Origin: Caldanaerobius fijiensis DSM 17918
Lineage (GTDB): Bacteria; Bacillota; Thermoanaerobacteria; Thermoanaerobacterales; Caldanaerobiaceae
Direction: 5' to 3'
DNA length: 64,000 bases
Assembly: GCF_900129075.1 (NCBI RefSeq)
Contig: NZ_FQVH01000009.1
Location: 1-64,000, forward strand
A model generated the notes under the pieces. The model saw nothing but the letters and a program-made list of their open reading frames with translations. It had not been told where the DNA came from and did not search any database. Shown one piece after another: positions 1-8,563 of this stretch. A program made the translations under genes and the position numbers. How positions within the stretch are numbered: the first letter of the stretch is position 1; every line of letters starts with the position of its first letter.

Positions 1-24
1 TACAATACAAAATGCAGCAATCGA

Positions 25-146
25 GCATACATCGCAGAGAGGATTATATGTTTGGTCGATGAGTAGTCAAGCCTAAAATGAACTCACTGCGTTCGGGCTT
101 GACAACCCATCTTCCCAAACATGGGTAGTAGCTATGCGATGTATGC
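25..146. repeat. Nested inverted-repeat (fold-back) element
   Basis: Three nested perfect inverted repeats fold this stretch on itself. The arms are 25-36 with 135-146 (gcatacatcgca/tgcgatgtatgc), 48-55 with 115-122 (atgtttgg/ccaaacat), and 66-73 with 96-103 (gtcaagcc/ggcttgac). A fourth hairpin follows at 152-170 (tatcaagtg, one base, cacttgata). No coding sequence overlaps it. It lies directly upstream of the truncated regulator at 315-1073, so it may be the end of an inserted element or a structured RNA. Which of these it is cannot be decided from this window. Confidence 0.55.
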
Positions 147-200
147 ATAAGTATCAAGTGGCACTTGATAGATTTAATCATGGTGAAATTTAAAGAAACA

Positions 201-249
201 ATATTTAAATATCAAAGATCTTTATTAATCTTGTTAAAGGTCGACCTTT
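201..249. repeat. Run of short perfect palindromes
   Basis: Three perfect palindromes lie close together: atatttaaatat at 201-212, aaagatcttt at 214-223 and aaaggtcgaccttt at 236-249. They fall between the fold-back element and the point at about 258-273 where recognisable regulator coding sequence begins. They could be operator sites or insertion-junction sequence; no function is assigned. Confidence 0.35.
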
Positions 250-314
250 TTGGTTGATTACAAATCATATTATACGAGGGGATTGAAAATATTAATATAT
301 CGTACAATGATGCG

Positions 315-1073
315 GTGGCAGCATGTGACTATAAAATAGTGATGGGCAAAGGTAAAATAATAAATTATGAAGATGTTAAAGAAAATAATAAAAATTATTT
401 TTATCCTCTTGATGTGGAACAGCAATTGGTCAATAGTGTAAAGGTTGGAGATAAGCAAAATGTAGAGAAGTTGCTTTCTCATCTGTTTGATGAGAACTTT
501 AACAACAGAAGGCTTCCGTATAAACTTGTTCAATGTTTGTTCTTTGATATAATGAGCACGGCTATAAAGACATTAGATGAGATCAAAATAGATTATAAAG
601 AGGTGTTTTGTGAAGAATTTGATCCGATATCTCATCTTTTAACGTGCGATAATGCTAAAGATATGTATGATGAACTTACCCGCATTTATACAATTATATG
701 TAATTATATTCAACACAATAGGAGGAGTCATAACAGAATTTTACTTGATAAAATAATAAACTATGTAAATAGCAATTATTCAGATGAAAATCTATGTGTG
801 CAGAGCATTGCTGAATATTATAATATGAATCCTTCTTATATTTCTTATTTCTTTAAGGAACAGACAGGAGAGAATTTAAATGATTATATAACAAAAATAC
901 GAATTGAAAAGGCAAAGGAGTATATGAACGATGTAAATATGTCTTTAAGCGAAATCGCGGCAAAAGTTGGACTTGGAAGTGACAATAGGCTTATAAGGCT
1001 CTTTAAGAAAGAAATGGGTATAACACCTGGCAGATACAGGAGCAGTCTACAATCTAAGATAATTGAGACGTGA
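315..1073 (+). CDS. AraC/YesN-type transcriptional regulator, N-terminally truncated
   Basis: The C-terminal ~100 residues are an AraC-family double helix-turn-helix (segments IAEYYNMNPSYISYFFKEQ and SLSEIAAKVGLGSDN, ending ITPGRYR). The preceding ~140 residues match the linker found in large membrane-anchored YesN-like regulators. In frame upstream of the GTG at 315 the reading frame stays open to 258, and the codons from about 273 (LYEGIENINISYND) still look like that family. Full-length relatives of about 750 residues carry a sensor domain and membrane segments, which are missing here. The gene has therefore probably lost its 5' two thirds next to the fold-back element. It may be a dead remnant or may give a constitutive DNA-binding fragment. 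It would be expected to act on the transporter genes that follow. Confidence 0.75.
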   Translation: MAACDYKIVMGKGKIINYEDVKENNKNYFYPLDVEQQLVNSVKVGDKQNVEKLLSHLFDENFNNRRLPYKLVQCLFFDIMSTAIKTLDEIKIDYKEVFCEEFDPISHLLTCDNAKDMYDELTRIYTIICNYIQHNRRSHNRILLDKIINYVNSNYSDENLCVQSIAEYYNMNPSYISYFFKEQTGENLNDYITKIRIEKAKEYMNDVNMSLSEIAAKVGLGSDNRLIRLFKKEMGITPGRYRSSLQSKIIET

Positions 1074-1131
1074 CCTGAGAAAATTGAGATCCATGTGTAA
1101 GATTTTGAATATCGAAATGAGTTATTGATTA

Positions 1132-1160
1132 TTTACGTGATATTGTTTTCCCGATACAAT
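1132..1160 (+). promoter_or_regulatory. Putative sigma-A promoter of importer operon 1
   Basis: A -35-like TTTACG at 1132-1137 and a -10-like TACAAT at 1155-1160 are separated by 17 bases. They sit 124 bases upstream of the lipoprotein start. The match to consensus is moderate. Confidence 0.4.
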
Positions 1161-1231
1161 GAAACTATCAATTGGGGCAGCAGGTAAAAAGCATTGACAA
1201 AGGAGGGGATGTTATAGATTATCGGGAAAAC
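1145..1231. promoter_or_regulatory. Widely spaced 12-bp inverted repeat in operon 1 leader
   Basis: The arms gttttcccgata (1145-1156) and tatcgggaaaac (1220-1231) are perfect reverse complements with centres 75 bp apart, about seven helical turns. The left arm lies inside the spacer of the putative promoter and the right arm is followed by a T-run (1233-1239). If transcription starts near 1167 the left arm is not in the RNA, so paired operator half-sites are more likely than an attenuator. If a promoter lies further upstream, the same repeat could act as a terminator-like hairpin. Confidence 0.45.
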
Positions 1232-1283
1232 ATTTTTTTGTTCTAGAAAGATGAAAATATATTTATTAAAGGGGGTAAAACTT

Positions 1284-3122
1284 TTGAAACCATTATTAAA
1301 AAGGCTGGCTGTTGTATTATCGCTTTTGATGGTATTTTCGATTCTCTTATCAGCTTGTGGTACACCCGACCAGTCCACGGTTTCCAGTGGAAACCAAAAA
1401 AAGACTACTACCAGTAAAAAAGTAGCATCTTCAAGCAAGTCGACTTTTACTACCAGCGACTATTTTGACCCACCACCATCTATACACGGTAATCCGTGGG
1501 CCCCACCAGGATTGGGTGGAATAGGTGAGTATGTATTTGATAGGTTATTTGAGTATGTTCCATTTCCACAACCGAAGTTCATACCTATGCTTGGTGAGTC
1601 TTTTAAAGAAGAAGGTAATAAAACAATTATAAGTTTAAAAAAAGGTATAGTATGGAGTGATGGCAAACCTTTTACTAGTAAAGATGTTTTAACGTCATAT
1701 TATATGGGCTTTATGGCTGGTTGGCCAATGTGGAAATATGTAAATACTATAGAAGCTCCTGATGATTATACCGTGGTTATAACTTGGAGGAATCCTGGAC
1801 CAATATTATCAGTTATGGCTTTTAGTAATTTTATAAACGCACCTAATCATATATATGGTAAATGGGCGGATCAATTGGCTCCCCTGACAGCCAAAAGAGA
1901 TAATCAAGGTAACTTAGATCAAGCAACATCCGATGCGGTTTCGAAAATTAGAGAAGATGTATATAAGTACAAGCCAGATGTAACTCAAGTTGTAGGTACT
2001 GGGCCATATGTAGTCTCAAATGTTACGGCATCGGAGGCAATTTTAACTAAAAATCCAAAGTTTAGAGATGCAAAGAATGTAAAAATAGACGAGATAAGAA
2101 TACAGCGTTATGTAAGCTTAGAAGCATATTTGTCAATGGTTATGGCTGGAAGATATGATGGCGAACCTCATGGATCAACACCTGATGTATTTAAACAAAT
2201 ACAACAAAATCATCCAAATATGAAGATTATGTGGATACCAGAATATAGTCAACCATCAATGCAATTTAATACGAGTAAATATCCTGTTAATAATCCTGTT
2301 GTACGAAAGGCAATCGTATACGCTATAAATAAAAAAGCATTATTAGACATAGCAGAACCAGGGACACAAACACCAGATACTTATATAACAGGTTTAGTTC
2401 CGTCGGCAAGAGATATATGGTTGGGTGATTTTCTAAATAGTTTAACGGATTATTCTTACAATCCATCTAAAGCAGAGGAACTATTAAAAGGAATAGGATG
2501 GAAAAAAGGTTCTGATGGTTTTTGGCGTGATGAAAAAGGCCAACTTGTTCAATTAGAAGTGGCTTCTATGAATTCGTGGCCTATCTTCTTCCTTTGTGGA
2601 GATGCAATAACAAACCAACTTAATAAATTTGGTTTAAAAACTGTTTTTAAAGCTATGGAATTAAGTGCCTACTGGGAATACCTTGATACAGGTCGAGCTA
2701 TGATAAGTTTTGATTTTAGAGCTGGGATAGGTTCTTATGGTTATCCATGGGAAGCATATAGGAACCTATATGTAGATGGTGCAGTAAGGTTAGGTTTTAG
2801 AAGTCCTAAGGATACGAAACCTTTGGATATAACAATAAAGCTTTCAAATGGAGATGTTGTTAAACCAGTAGGATTAATTGATGAATTGTTCTATACACAA
2901 GATGTTAATAGGCAAAAAGAAATTGTCCGAAAGCTTGCTCAAGCAACTAATGAATATGTTCCTTTTATGCCCATTGGGGAAAAAACTGCACCATGGAAAC
3001 TTTACAACACAAATCTTACTGGTTATCCAGATGATCCAAAAGCGCCAGAATGGTATGGTGGAGCAGGTATGAGACCTATTGCTAAGTTAATTAAACTAGG
3101 AAAATTTTATTATAAAAAATGA
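1284..3122 (+). CDS. ABC importer substrate-binding lipoprotein, family 5 (OppA/DppA type)
   Basis: A lipoprotein of 612 residues that should capture peptides or oligosaccharides outside the membrane for the permeases that follow. The start chosen is TTG at 1284, because AAAGGGGG (1268-1275) precedes it at good spacing; an upstream ATG at 1251 has no such site. The N-terminus is a signal peptide ending in the lipobox LSAC, with the lipidated Cys at about residue 25. A Ser/Thr/Lys-rich linker follows, then an SBP_bac_5 fold with family segments such as VWSDGKPFTSKDV. It is paralogous to the protein at 9244-11076. Ligand cannot be told from sequence; relatives in thermophilic anaerobes include oligosaccharide binders. 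Confidence 0.88.
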   Translation: MKPLLKRLAVVLSLLMVFSILLSACGTPDQSTVSSGNQKKTTTSKKVASSSKSTFTTSDYFDPPPSIHGNPWAPPGLGGIGEYVFDRLFEYVPFPQPKFIPMLGESFKEEGNKTIISLKKGIVWSDGKPFTSKDVLTSYYMGFMAGWPMWKYVNTIEAPDDYTVVITWRNPGPILSVMAFSNFINAPNHIYGKWADQLAPLTAKRDNQGNLDQATSDAVSKIREDVYKYKPDVTQVVGTGPYVVSNVTASEAILTKNPKFRDAKNVKIDEIRIQRYVSLEAYLSMVMAGRYDGEPHGSTPDVFKQIQQNHPNMKIMWIPEYSQPSMQFNTSKYPVNNPVVRKAIVYAINKKALLDIAEPGTQTPDTYITGLVPSARDIWLGDFLNSLTDYSYNPSKAEELLKGIGWKKGSDGFWRDEKGQLVQLEVASMNSWPIFFLCGDAITNQLNKFGLKTVFKAMELSAYWEYLDTGRAMISFDFRAGIGSYGYPWEAYRNLYVDGAVRLGFRSPKDTKPLDITIKLSNGDVVKPVGLIDELFYTQDVNRQKEIVRKLAQATNEYVPFMPIGEKTAPWKLYNTNLTGYPDDPKAPEWYGGAGMRPIAKLIKLGKFYYKK

Positions 3123-3124
3123 TC

Positions 3125-3164
3125 ATTATCAGTAGTTGTTGTTTTTGCAACAACTACTGATAAT
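3125..3164 (+). other. Intercistronic hairpin after the binding-protein gene
   Basis: A 17-bp perfect stem (3125-3141 with 3148-3164) has a six-base loop and begins three bases after the stop codon. No T-run follows, so it is more likely an mRNA 3'-end stabiliser or partial terminator that keeps lipoprotein expression above permease expression than a full terminator. Confidence 0.7.
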
Positions 3165-3225
3165 TAGTCAACGTTTGGTATTGTGCTTAGGTGTGCTTTA
3201 ACTAGGTTTTAGGAGGCGAAAAAAT

Positions 3226-4215
3226 ATGTGGGTGAAAAGATTGCTATTAATTATAATAACTATTTTGTTTTCATTGTCTGTAACATTTGTGGTAATACAT
3301 TTTATGCCGGGAAATCCTGTAGAAACTTTAGCTATGGATATGATGCGAAATCAAGGCCTTGACTATCAAGATGCTTATTCTAAAGCAAAAGCTTTGCTTA
3401 ATTATGATCCAGATGTACCCTTGTTAAATCAGTATATAAAATATGTAGCGGGTATATTAAGAGGAAATTTAGGAGAATCCATGTCTTACAGAAAACCTGT
3501 TACTTCGGTAATAGCAGGTGCTTTGCCCTGGACGTTATTTATTCTTTCGATTTCACTATTGGTATCTTTTGTTATTGGTATTTCCTTGGGTATGTATATA
3601 GCTTGGAAACGCAAAACTATTATTGATCCTATGATATCAGTATATGCTTCTATAGCAGGTTCTCTGCCAGATTTTATAGTTGGTTTGATTTTGATAATTA
3701 TATTTGCAGTTAATTTAAAATGGCTTCCTTCTAGAGGCCCATATGATTCTTCAGTTATTCCAGGTTTTAATTCAGGTTATATTATTAGTGTTATAGAACA
3801 TGCTATTTTGCCTATTTCTGCATATGTTTTAACAAGTTTGGGAAGTTGGGCATTAACAATGAAAGGAAATGCTATAAGCATTTTAGGAGAAGATTACATA
3901 ATGGCAGCTAAAGCCAGAGGGTTGCCTGATAGACGAATAATAACAACTTATGTTGGACGTAATGCTTTATTACCACTTATTACAAATTTGGCAATATCTT
4001 TTGGAATGATGTTTGGAGGTTCGCCTTTGATAGAAAATATTTTTGTATATCCTGGCATAGGATATTTTTTAAACCAGGCAGTAGGGAGACGTGATTATCC
4101 GCTGATGCAAGGAATGTTTTTTATGATTACGATAGCTGTTGTACTTGCTAATTTAATTGCTGAGATACTATACAACGTGCTTGATCCAAGAATAAGAGAG
4201 GGGGCTCAAAATTAA
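3226..4215 (+). CDS. ABC importer permease, OppB/DppB type
   Basis: Integral membrane subunit of 329 residues that pairs with the next permease. It has the family layout: one N-terminal helix (residues about 5-25), a long external segment containing GNLGESMSYRKPV, then a BPD_transp_1 core of five helices. The cytoplasmic EAA-type loop reads DYIMAAKARGLPDRRI. The C-terminus ends LDPRIREG, as in DppB. AGGAGG at about 3211 supports the ATG. The stop codon overlaps the next start (TAATG), which implies translational coupling. The closest relative in the window is the gene at 11135. Confidence 0.9.
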   Translation: MWVKRLLLIIITILFSLSVTFVVIHFMPGNPVETLAMDMMRNQGLDYQDAYSKAKALLNYDPDVPLLNQYIKYVAGILRGNLGESMSYRKPVTSVIAGALPWTLFILSISLLVSFVIGISLGMYIAWKRKTIIDPMISVYASIAGSLPDFIVGLILIIIFAVNLKWLPSRGPYDSSVIPGFNSGYIISVIEHAILPISAYVLTSLGSWALTMKGNAISILGEDYIMAAKARGLPDRRIITTYVGRNALLPLITNLAISFGMMFGGSPLIENIFVYPGIGYFLNQAVGRRDYPLMQGMFFMITIAVVLANLIAEILYNVLDPRIREGAQN

Positions 4216-5069
4216 TGGCTTCCATAGTAAATATTTGGATAGTTTTAAAAAAAAATAAAAGAGCATTTATAGGAATGATTATTTTATTAATATTTTTATT
4301 TTTAGCATTGGTAGGACCATATATTATTCCCCCTGCAACACAAACGAATTATGCAGAGCGTTTACAATTACCATCATTTAAACATCCTTTAGGAACTGAT
4401 TACGCAGGCAGAGATACATTGTCTCAATTTGTACATGGTTCTAGAAATGTATTATTAGTAGCTTTCTTAGCAGCTTTTTTTACACTTATTATAGCATTTA
4501 TAATTGGTACAATATCTGGTACATTAGGAGGAACAGTGGATGCAGTATTAATGTTGATAACTAATGTAGTTTTAACAGTTCCTAGCTTCCCTATAATGAT
4601 GGTACTTTCTATGGTAGCCAAAATTAGTGACCCAATTACGTTTGGCTTATTGTTGAGCATCTGGTCGTGGGCAGGTTTGGCGCGAGCTATTAGGTCACAG
4701 ATTCTATCTTTAAAGAATCGCGATTTTATAGAAGCGAGTAAAATATTGGACATGGGATTAATACACATCATATTTAAGGAGATGTTACCCAACATGGTTT
4801 CATATATAGCCATAAACTTTATTATGATGATGAGAGGTGCTATAACGGCCAGCGTTGGTTTGATGGTACTGGGTTTAGTTCCTTTCCAGGCTTCTCACTG
4901 GGGGATGATGTTGAATATGGCAGTTACGACGACGGGTGCCATATATGGCTCAAGTGCTATAATATACTTTTTGGTTCCCGTGTTAGCAATTATGTTTTTC
5001 CAAATGGGCTGCTTGTTTTTTGCCAATGGACTTGATGAGGCACTTAATCCCAGGTTGAGGGGAAGGTGA
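4215..5069 (+). CDS. ABC importer permease, OppC/DppC type
   Basis: Second permease of the importer, 284 residues. The N-terminal OppC_N segment holds one helix (about 20-40), followed by the sequence HPLGTDYAGRDTLSQ that is typical of DppC. The transport core follows, with the cytoplasmic coupling loop at RDFIEASKILDMG. It ends DEALNPRLRGR, again as in the family. It overlaps the stop codon of the first permease and the start region of the ATPase gene. It should sit in the cytoplasmic membrane and contact the two ATPases. Confidence 0.9.
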   Translation: MASIVNIWIVLKKNKRAFIGMIILLIFLFLALVGPYIIPPATQTNYAERLQLPSFKHPLGTDYAGRDTLSQFVHGSRNVLLVAFLAAFFTLIIAFIIGTISGTLGGTVDAVLMLITNVVLTVPSFPIMMVLSMVAKISDPITFGLLLSIWSWAGLARAIRSQILSLKNRDFIEASKILDMGLIHIIFKEMLPNMVSYIAINFIMMMRGAITASVGLMVLGLVPFQASHWGMMLNMAVTTTGAIYGSSAIIYFLVPVLAIMFFQMGCLFFANGLDEALNPRLRGR

Positions 5070-6061
5070 TGATAGTGAACAAAACAGAGAAGATTCTTCA
5101 GATAAAGGAAGTTAGTGTAGATTTTGATCTTTCTGGGAAAACATTAAGAGCAGTCGATAATGTTTCATTGGATATATATAGTGGAGAGATATTTGGTTTG
5201 GTAGGCGAAAGCGGCAGCGGGAAATCTACTCTAGCTACAGCGATTTTAAACCTGGTATCATCCCCAGGACAGATTACCCATGGAGAGATTCTTTACAACG
5301 GCAAAGATGTTTTGAGTTTATCCGACGAAGAACTTAGAAAGTACAGGTGGAAGGATGTAGCAATGGTATTTCAGGCCGCTCAAAATGCCATGAATCCTGT
5401 TATAAGGATAAGAGACCAGGTACTTGATACTTACTATGCTCATAGTAAAGGAGCAGAAAAGCAGATATTGGATAAAGCTGCGGAGCTTATGGAATACGTG
5501 AGATTAGACCCCGACCGCGTGTTGAACTCCTATGCTCATGAACTCAGCGGTGGGATGAAACAAAGGGCAATCATAGCCTTGAGCCTTATATTAGATCCCA
5601 AGGTACTGATACTGGATGAACCTACCACAGCTTTGGATGTCATTACTCAGGCTTATATTATTGAAATATTACAGAAAATACACAAAGATCTTGGCATTAC
5701 CATGATATTTTTAACCCATGATGTTTCAATAGTGGCTAAAGTGGCCGATAGGGTTGGTGTTATGTACGCAGGTCAGATAGTTGAGGTGGGAAGTGTCAGG
5801 GATATATTTTATAATCCACTGCATCCGTATACATATGGGCTTATACACGCAGCACCGTCTCTTATAGATGATATAAGCAATAGAAGGGCTATTCCTGGTT
5901 CTCCTCCTGATCTAATAAATCCCCCGCCAGGATGCAGATTTAATCCCAGGTGCGATCAGTGCATTGGTATATGCCGTGAGGCACATCCTTCTCTGGTAGA
6001 GGTATCAGAAGGACACATGGTAGCGTGTTTGAAGTACAATGAAAAGGTGGTGAATCTATGA
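5069..6061 (+). CDS. ABC importer ATPase, OppD/DppD type
   Basis: ATP-hydrolysing subunit of about 330 residues. Visible motifs are Walker A GESGSGKST, signature LSGGMKQR, Walker B LILDEPTTALD and the switch His in FLTHDVSIV. The C-terminal oligopeptide-transporter extension carries the Cys-rich segment GCRFNPRCDQC found in this subfamily, whose Cys residues may bind a metal centre. GAGGGG at 5057-5062 supports the ATG at 5069, and a GTG at 5066 overlapping the preceding stop is also possible. The stop overlaps the next gene (ATGA). Confidence 0.9.
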   Translation: MIVNKTEKILQIKEVSVDFDLSGKTLRAVDNVSLDIYSGEIFGLVGESGSGKSTLATAILNLVSSPGQITHGEILYNGKDVLSLSDEELRKYRWKDVAMVFQAAQNAMNPVIRIRDQVLDTYYAHSKGAEKQILDKAAELMEYVRLDPDRVLNSYAHELSGGMKQRAIIALSLILDPKVLILDEPTTALDVITQAYIIEILQKIHKDLGITMIFLTHDVSIVAKVADRVGVMYAGQIVEVGSVRDIFYNPLHPYTYGLIHAAPSLIDDISNRRAIPGSPPDLINPPPGCRFNPRCDQCIGICREAHPSLVEVSEGHMVACLKYNEKVVNL

Positions 6062-7086
6062 GCACACTCCTGGAATTACACGATGTAAGTATGGTTTTTA
6101 CCAGTAAAAAAAGCCTTTTTAGCAAAGGTAGAAATATCGGAGCCGTAGTCGATGTAAACCTTCAGCTAAATCCGGGAGAGATACTGGCGGTAGTTGGCGA
6201 GAGCGGATGCGGTAAAACTACATTGGGTAAGATTATAACAGGTCTATACAGACCCACCTCAGGTGAAATAAAATTTGAGGGTAAGAATATATGGAAGATG
6301 GATGGAAGGTCATTTAAGGAATACAGGCGCAGCGTGCAGATGGTACATCAAGACTCTTTTGCGGCCCTTAATCCCGCGAGAACCATTTTCCAATCTCTAA
6401 AAGATGTCCTTATAAGGCATAAGTTGGCTAAAAATTCGAAAGAGGCAAGAAATCAGTTATATGAACTGTTAAAATTGGTTGAACTTACTCCACCTGAACA
6501 GTTCCTTGATAAATATCCACATCAATTAAGTGGTGGGCAGAGGCAAAGGTTGCTTCTAGCCAGAGCGATTTCTGTTAAACCAAAGTTGATCGTGGCCGAC
6601 GAGCCTGTATCTATGGTAGATGTATCCTTGAGGATATCTCTTTTGAATTTGATGACAAATATGAACAAACAGCTGGGAATCGCTTTTGTCTATATTACTC
6701 ATGATCTTGCTACAGCTAGATATATAGCTTCCAACGGGCGCATAGCTGTTATGTACTTAGGCAAAATAGTTGAAACAGGAAAATTAAATGAAGTATTGAG
6801 GAATCCTTCTCATCCTTATTTGCAGGCTTTATTGTCGGCTGTGCCTATACCAGATCCGGACCTGGCACGGACCATAAAAGCTTTACCTTTAAAGAGTCTG
6901 GATATGCCGGATCCGGCCAATCCACCTACGGGATGCCGGTTTAATCCCAGGTGTCCTTACGCTGAATCCATATGTATGAATAAAGAACCTCAGCTAAGAG
7001 AAATTAATGGCAGTATGGTTGCATGCCATCTTGTGGAGAAGGTGCCGAAATGGGAAATGATGCAAGAATCGGCCTATGTAAAATAA
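6058..7086 (+). CDS. ABC importer ATPase, OppF/DppF type
   Basis: Second ATPase, 342 residues, expected to form a heterodimer with the OppD-like subunit. It has Walker A GESGCGKTT, signature LSGGQRQR, Walker B LIVADEPVSMVD and the switch region ITHDLATARY. The C-terminal Cys segment GCRFNPRCPYAESIC is again present. The sequence after Walker B (MVDVSLRI) differs from the common ALDVSIQ, and the paralogue at 13977 shares this subgroup feature. The coding sequence overlaps the start of the small membrane protein that follows. Confidence 0.9.
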   Translation: MSTLLELHDVSMVFTSKKSLFSKGRNIGAVVDVNLQLNPGEILAVVGESGCGKTTLGKIITGLYRPTSGEIKFEGKNIWKMDGRSFKEYRRSVQMVHQDSFAALNPARTIFQSLKDVLIRHKLAKNSKEARNQLYELLKLVELTPPEQFLDKYPHQLSGGQRQRLLLARAISVKPKLIVADEPVSMVDVSLRISLLNLMTNMNKQLGIAFVYITHDLATARYIASNGRIAVMYLGKIVETGKLNEVLRNPSHPYLQALLSAVPIPDPDLARTIKALPLKSLDMPDPANPPTGCRFNPRCPYAESICMNKEPQLREINGSMVACHLVEKVPKWEMMQESAYVK

Positions 7087-7250
7087 TAATGTTTTTTTCT
7101 ATATTTCTTTCGGTTTTATGCCTGATAAACATGGCTTTTGTAAGTATAGAGTCAGGAGAATTTGTTATCTTGGTTATAGCGCTGGTAGCTAATATAGTAA
7201 CAATTATAGGTTCCAGGATGTTTATAATATATGCCATGAAGAATAAATAA
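7050..7250 (+). CDS. Small two-helix membrane protein at the end of importer operon 1
   Basis: A 66-residue protein with two hydrophobic segments (IIMFFSIFLSVLCLINMAF and FVILVIALVANIVTIIG) separated by a short polar turn SIESGE. The ATG at 7050 has GGAGAAGG (7035-7042) at good spacing; an earlier ATG at 7023 lies deep inside oppF. The gene overlaps the oppF-like gene by 37 bases. Its homologue ends the second importer operon (14994-15221), with IGLCK, SGEFVIL, ALVAN and TIIGSR shared. The family is not recognised. Position suggests an accessory subunit of the importer, which is an inference from conserved context only. Confidence 0.75.
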   Translation: MGNDARIGLCKIIMFFSIFLSVLCLINMAFVSIESGEFVILVIALVANIVTIIGSRMFIIYAMKNK

Positions 7251-7263
7251 AATAAGATTTTGC

Positions 7264-7319
7264 TCCGGCAGAATCTTCTCCTTAAGGGGAAGATGATAGC
7301 CGGAATTATTTATTTTTTT
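7264..7319 (+). terminator. Intrinsic terminator of importer operon 1
   Basis: A two-part stem (tccggc 7264-7269 with gccgga 7299-7304, and atcttctcc 7273-7281 with ggggaagat 7286-7294, one G-T pair) is followed by TTATTTATTTTTTT. It lies 13 bases after the small membrane protein gene. Confidence 0.8.
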
Positions 7320-7337
7320 GTCTAAATGATACTTTTG

Positions 7338-7366
7338 TTGCAAGATATGGCCAATTTTGCTATATT
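7338..7366 (+). promoter_or_regulatory. Putative promoter of the UROD-family gene
   Basis: TTGCAA (7338-7343) and TATATT (7361-7366) are separated by 17 bases, 79 bases upstream of the ATG at 7445. Confidence 0.5.
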
Positions 7367-7444
7367 GATTGTGATGAATAAAGATGATTACTTGTATTTA
7401 AGATTTGGAAAATCTAATAATTTATTGTAGGGAGAGGGGTTAAA

Positions 7445-8479
7445 ATGGTTCGGGAGCCGTTGAGCAGGGAAGAAGTAATCAAGGCGATTGAGAGAAAAGG
7501 TGGGAAAAACATTCCTTTGTTTCTTCATAAGTTTTGGGGAGCTGGATTGATGGACAAATATGGTTCTAAACTTGAAGCACTTGCCTCAAACTATCCTGAT
7601 GATATTTTTGATGCATGGTATTTAGAACCGGGATTTCATATAAGTTCAAATAATAATCCGTCTTACCGTTGGGGTTATAAGGATTATAGCCACGGTATAA
7701 AACACAGTATAGGAGAAACATATGAACTGCTGGATTGGGACGAATTTGATTGGTTTTTAGAAGATTTCCCCAATCCCAATGAACCAGGCAATTTCGATGC
7801 AGTAGAAAAGTCTCTTAAACATGCAGATGGGAGATACAAGCTAGGTTGTTGGTGGAGGCTATTTCATGAGCGTTTCTGGGCTATCAGGGGCATGGAAAAT
7901 CTGATGATCGATTATTATGAAAATATGGATAAGCTTAAAGTACTAGGAGAAAAGTTATTAGATTTTTATAAAGTGATTGTAGATCGATATGCCCAATTAG
8001 GCTTTGATGGCATTTTTACTTCTGACGATTTGGGGCACCAGACCGGTCCGATGATGTCTCCGGCTATTTTTAAAGAACTGTATTTGCCACTCTATAAAGA
8101 ATTTGTTTCGTATGTACATTCAAAAGGCATGCATGTATGGCTGCATTCCTGCGGTGATAATACCAAGCTTATGGATTATCTTATAGAAGCGGGAGTGGAC
8201 GTGTTGCATCCAATACAAAAAGGATGCATGGATGAAGTTTATATAGCTTCCACATATGGGGATAAGATATCTTTTCTTTACGGAATAGATGTTCAGCACG
8301 TTTTACCCGAGGGAAGCGTTGAAGACGTCAGAAATGAGATCCATCGCGTAATCGACATCTTTTATAAACCTGAAGGTGGATTGCTTTTAGGGGCGGGAAA
8401 CGGTATTATGCCTGATACGCCGCTGGAGAATATAAAAGCGATGCTTGAGGAACTTTCATTATATAAATATACAAAATGA
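7445..8479 (+). CDS. Uroporphyrinogen decarboxylase-family (URO-D) protein
   Basis: A 344-residue TIM-barrel protein of the URO-D/methyltransferase superfamily. Family features are the segment FTSDDLGHQTGPMMSP in the middle, VWLHSCGDNTKLMDYLIE with the His-x-Cys-Gly typical of the methyltransferase-like branch, and a C-terminal GAGNGIMPDTP. Heme-pathway genes are absent, so it is unlikely to be HemE. Members of this branch are often found next to sugar transport and catabolism genes and their reaction is not established. It has its own likely promoter and terminator between two importer operons. A second, divergent member is at 60137-61204. AGAGGGG at about 7433 supports the start. Confidence 0.8.
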   Translation: MVREPLSREEVIKAIERKGGKNIPLFLHKFWGAGLMDKYGSKLEALASNYPDDIFDAWYLEPGFHISSNNNPSYRWGYKDYSHGIKHSIGETYELLDWDEFDWFLEDFPNPNEPGNFDAVEKSLKHADGRYKLGCWWRLFHERFWAIRGMENLMIDYYENMDKLKVLGEKLLDFYKVIVDRYAQLGFDGIFTSDDLGHQTGPMMSPAIFKELYLPLYKEFVSYVHSKGMHVWLHSCGDNTKLMDYLIEAGVDVLHPIQKGCMDEVYIASTYGDKISFLYGIDVQHVLPEGSVEDVRNEIHRVIDIFYKPEGGLLLGAGNGIMPDTPLENIKAMLEELSLYKYTK

Positions 8480-8524
8480 TAGTTATATTTGATGGACTGT
8501 AAAATTAGTGAAAATTCAAATTTT

Positions 8525-8563
8525 CACAGGCCTATGATGTTTGGCCTGTGCTTTTTGTTTTTC
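8525..8563 (+). terminator. Intrinsic terminator after the URO-D family gene
   Basis: An 8-bp stem (cacaggcc 8525-8532 with ggcctgtg 8543-8550) is followed by CTTTTTGTTTTT. An overlapping alternative hairpin (gtgaaaat 8508-8515 with attttcac 8520-8527) lies just upstream. Confidence 0.8.

Noticed and set aside
1133-1438. 101-codon minus-strand frame opposite the first binding-protein gene start
   Set aside because: It overlaps a clearly real gene and its regulatory leader and has no supporting features.
7445-8479. HemE (true uroporphyrinogen decarboxylase)
   Set aside because: No heme genes are nearby and the His-x-Cys-Gly motif points to the methyltransferase-like branch.
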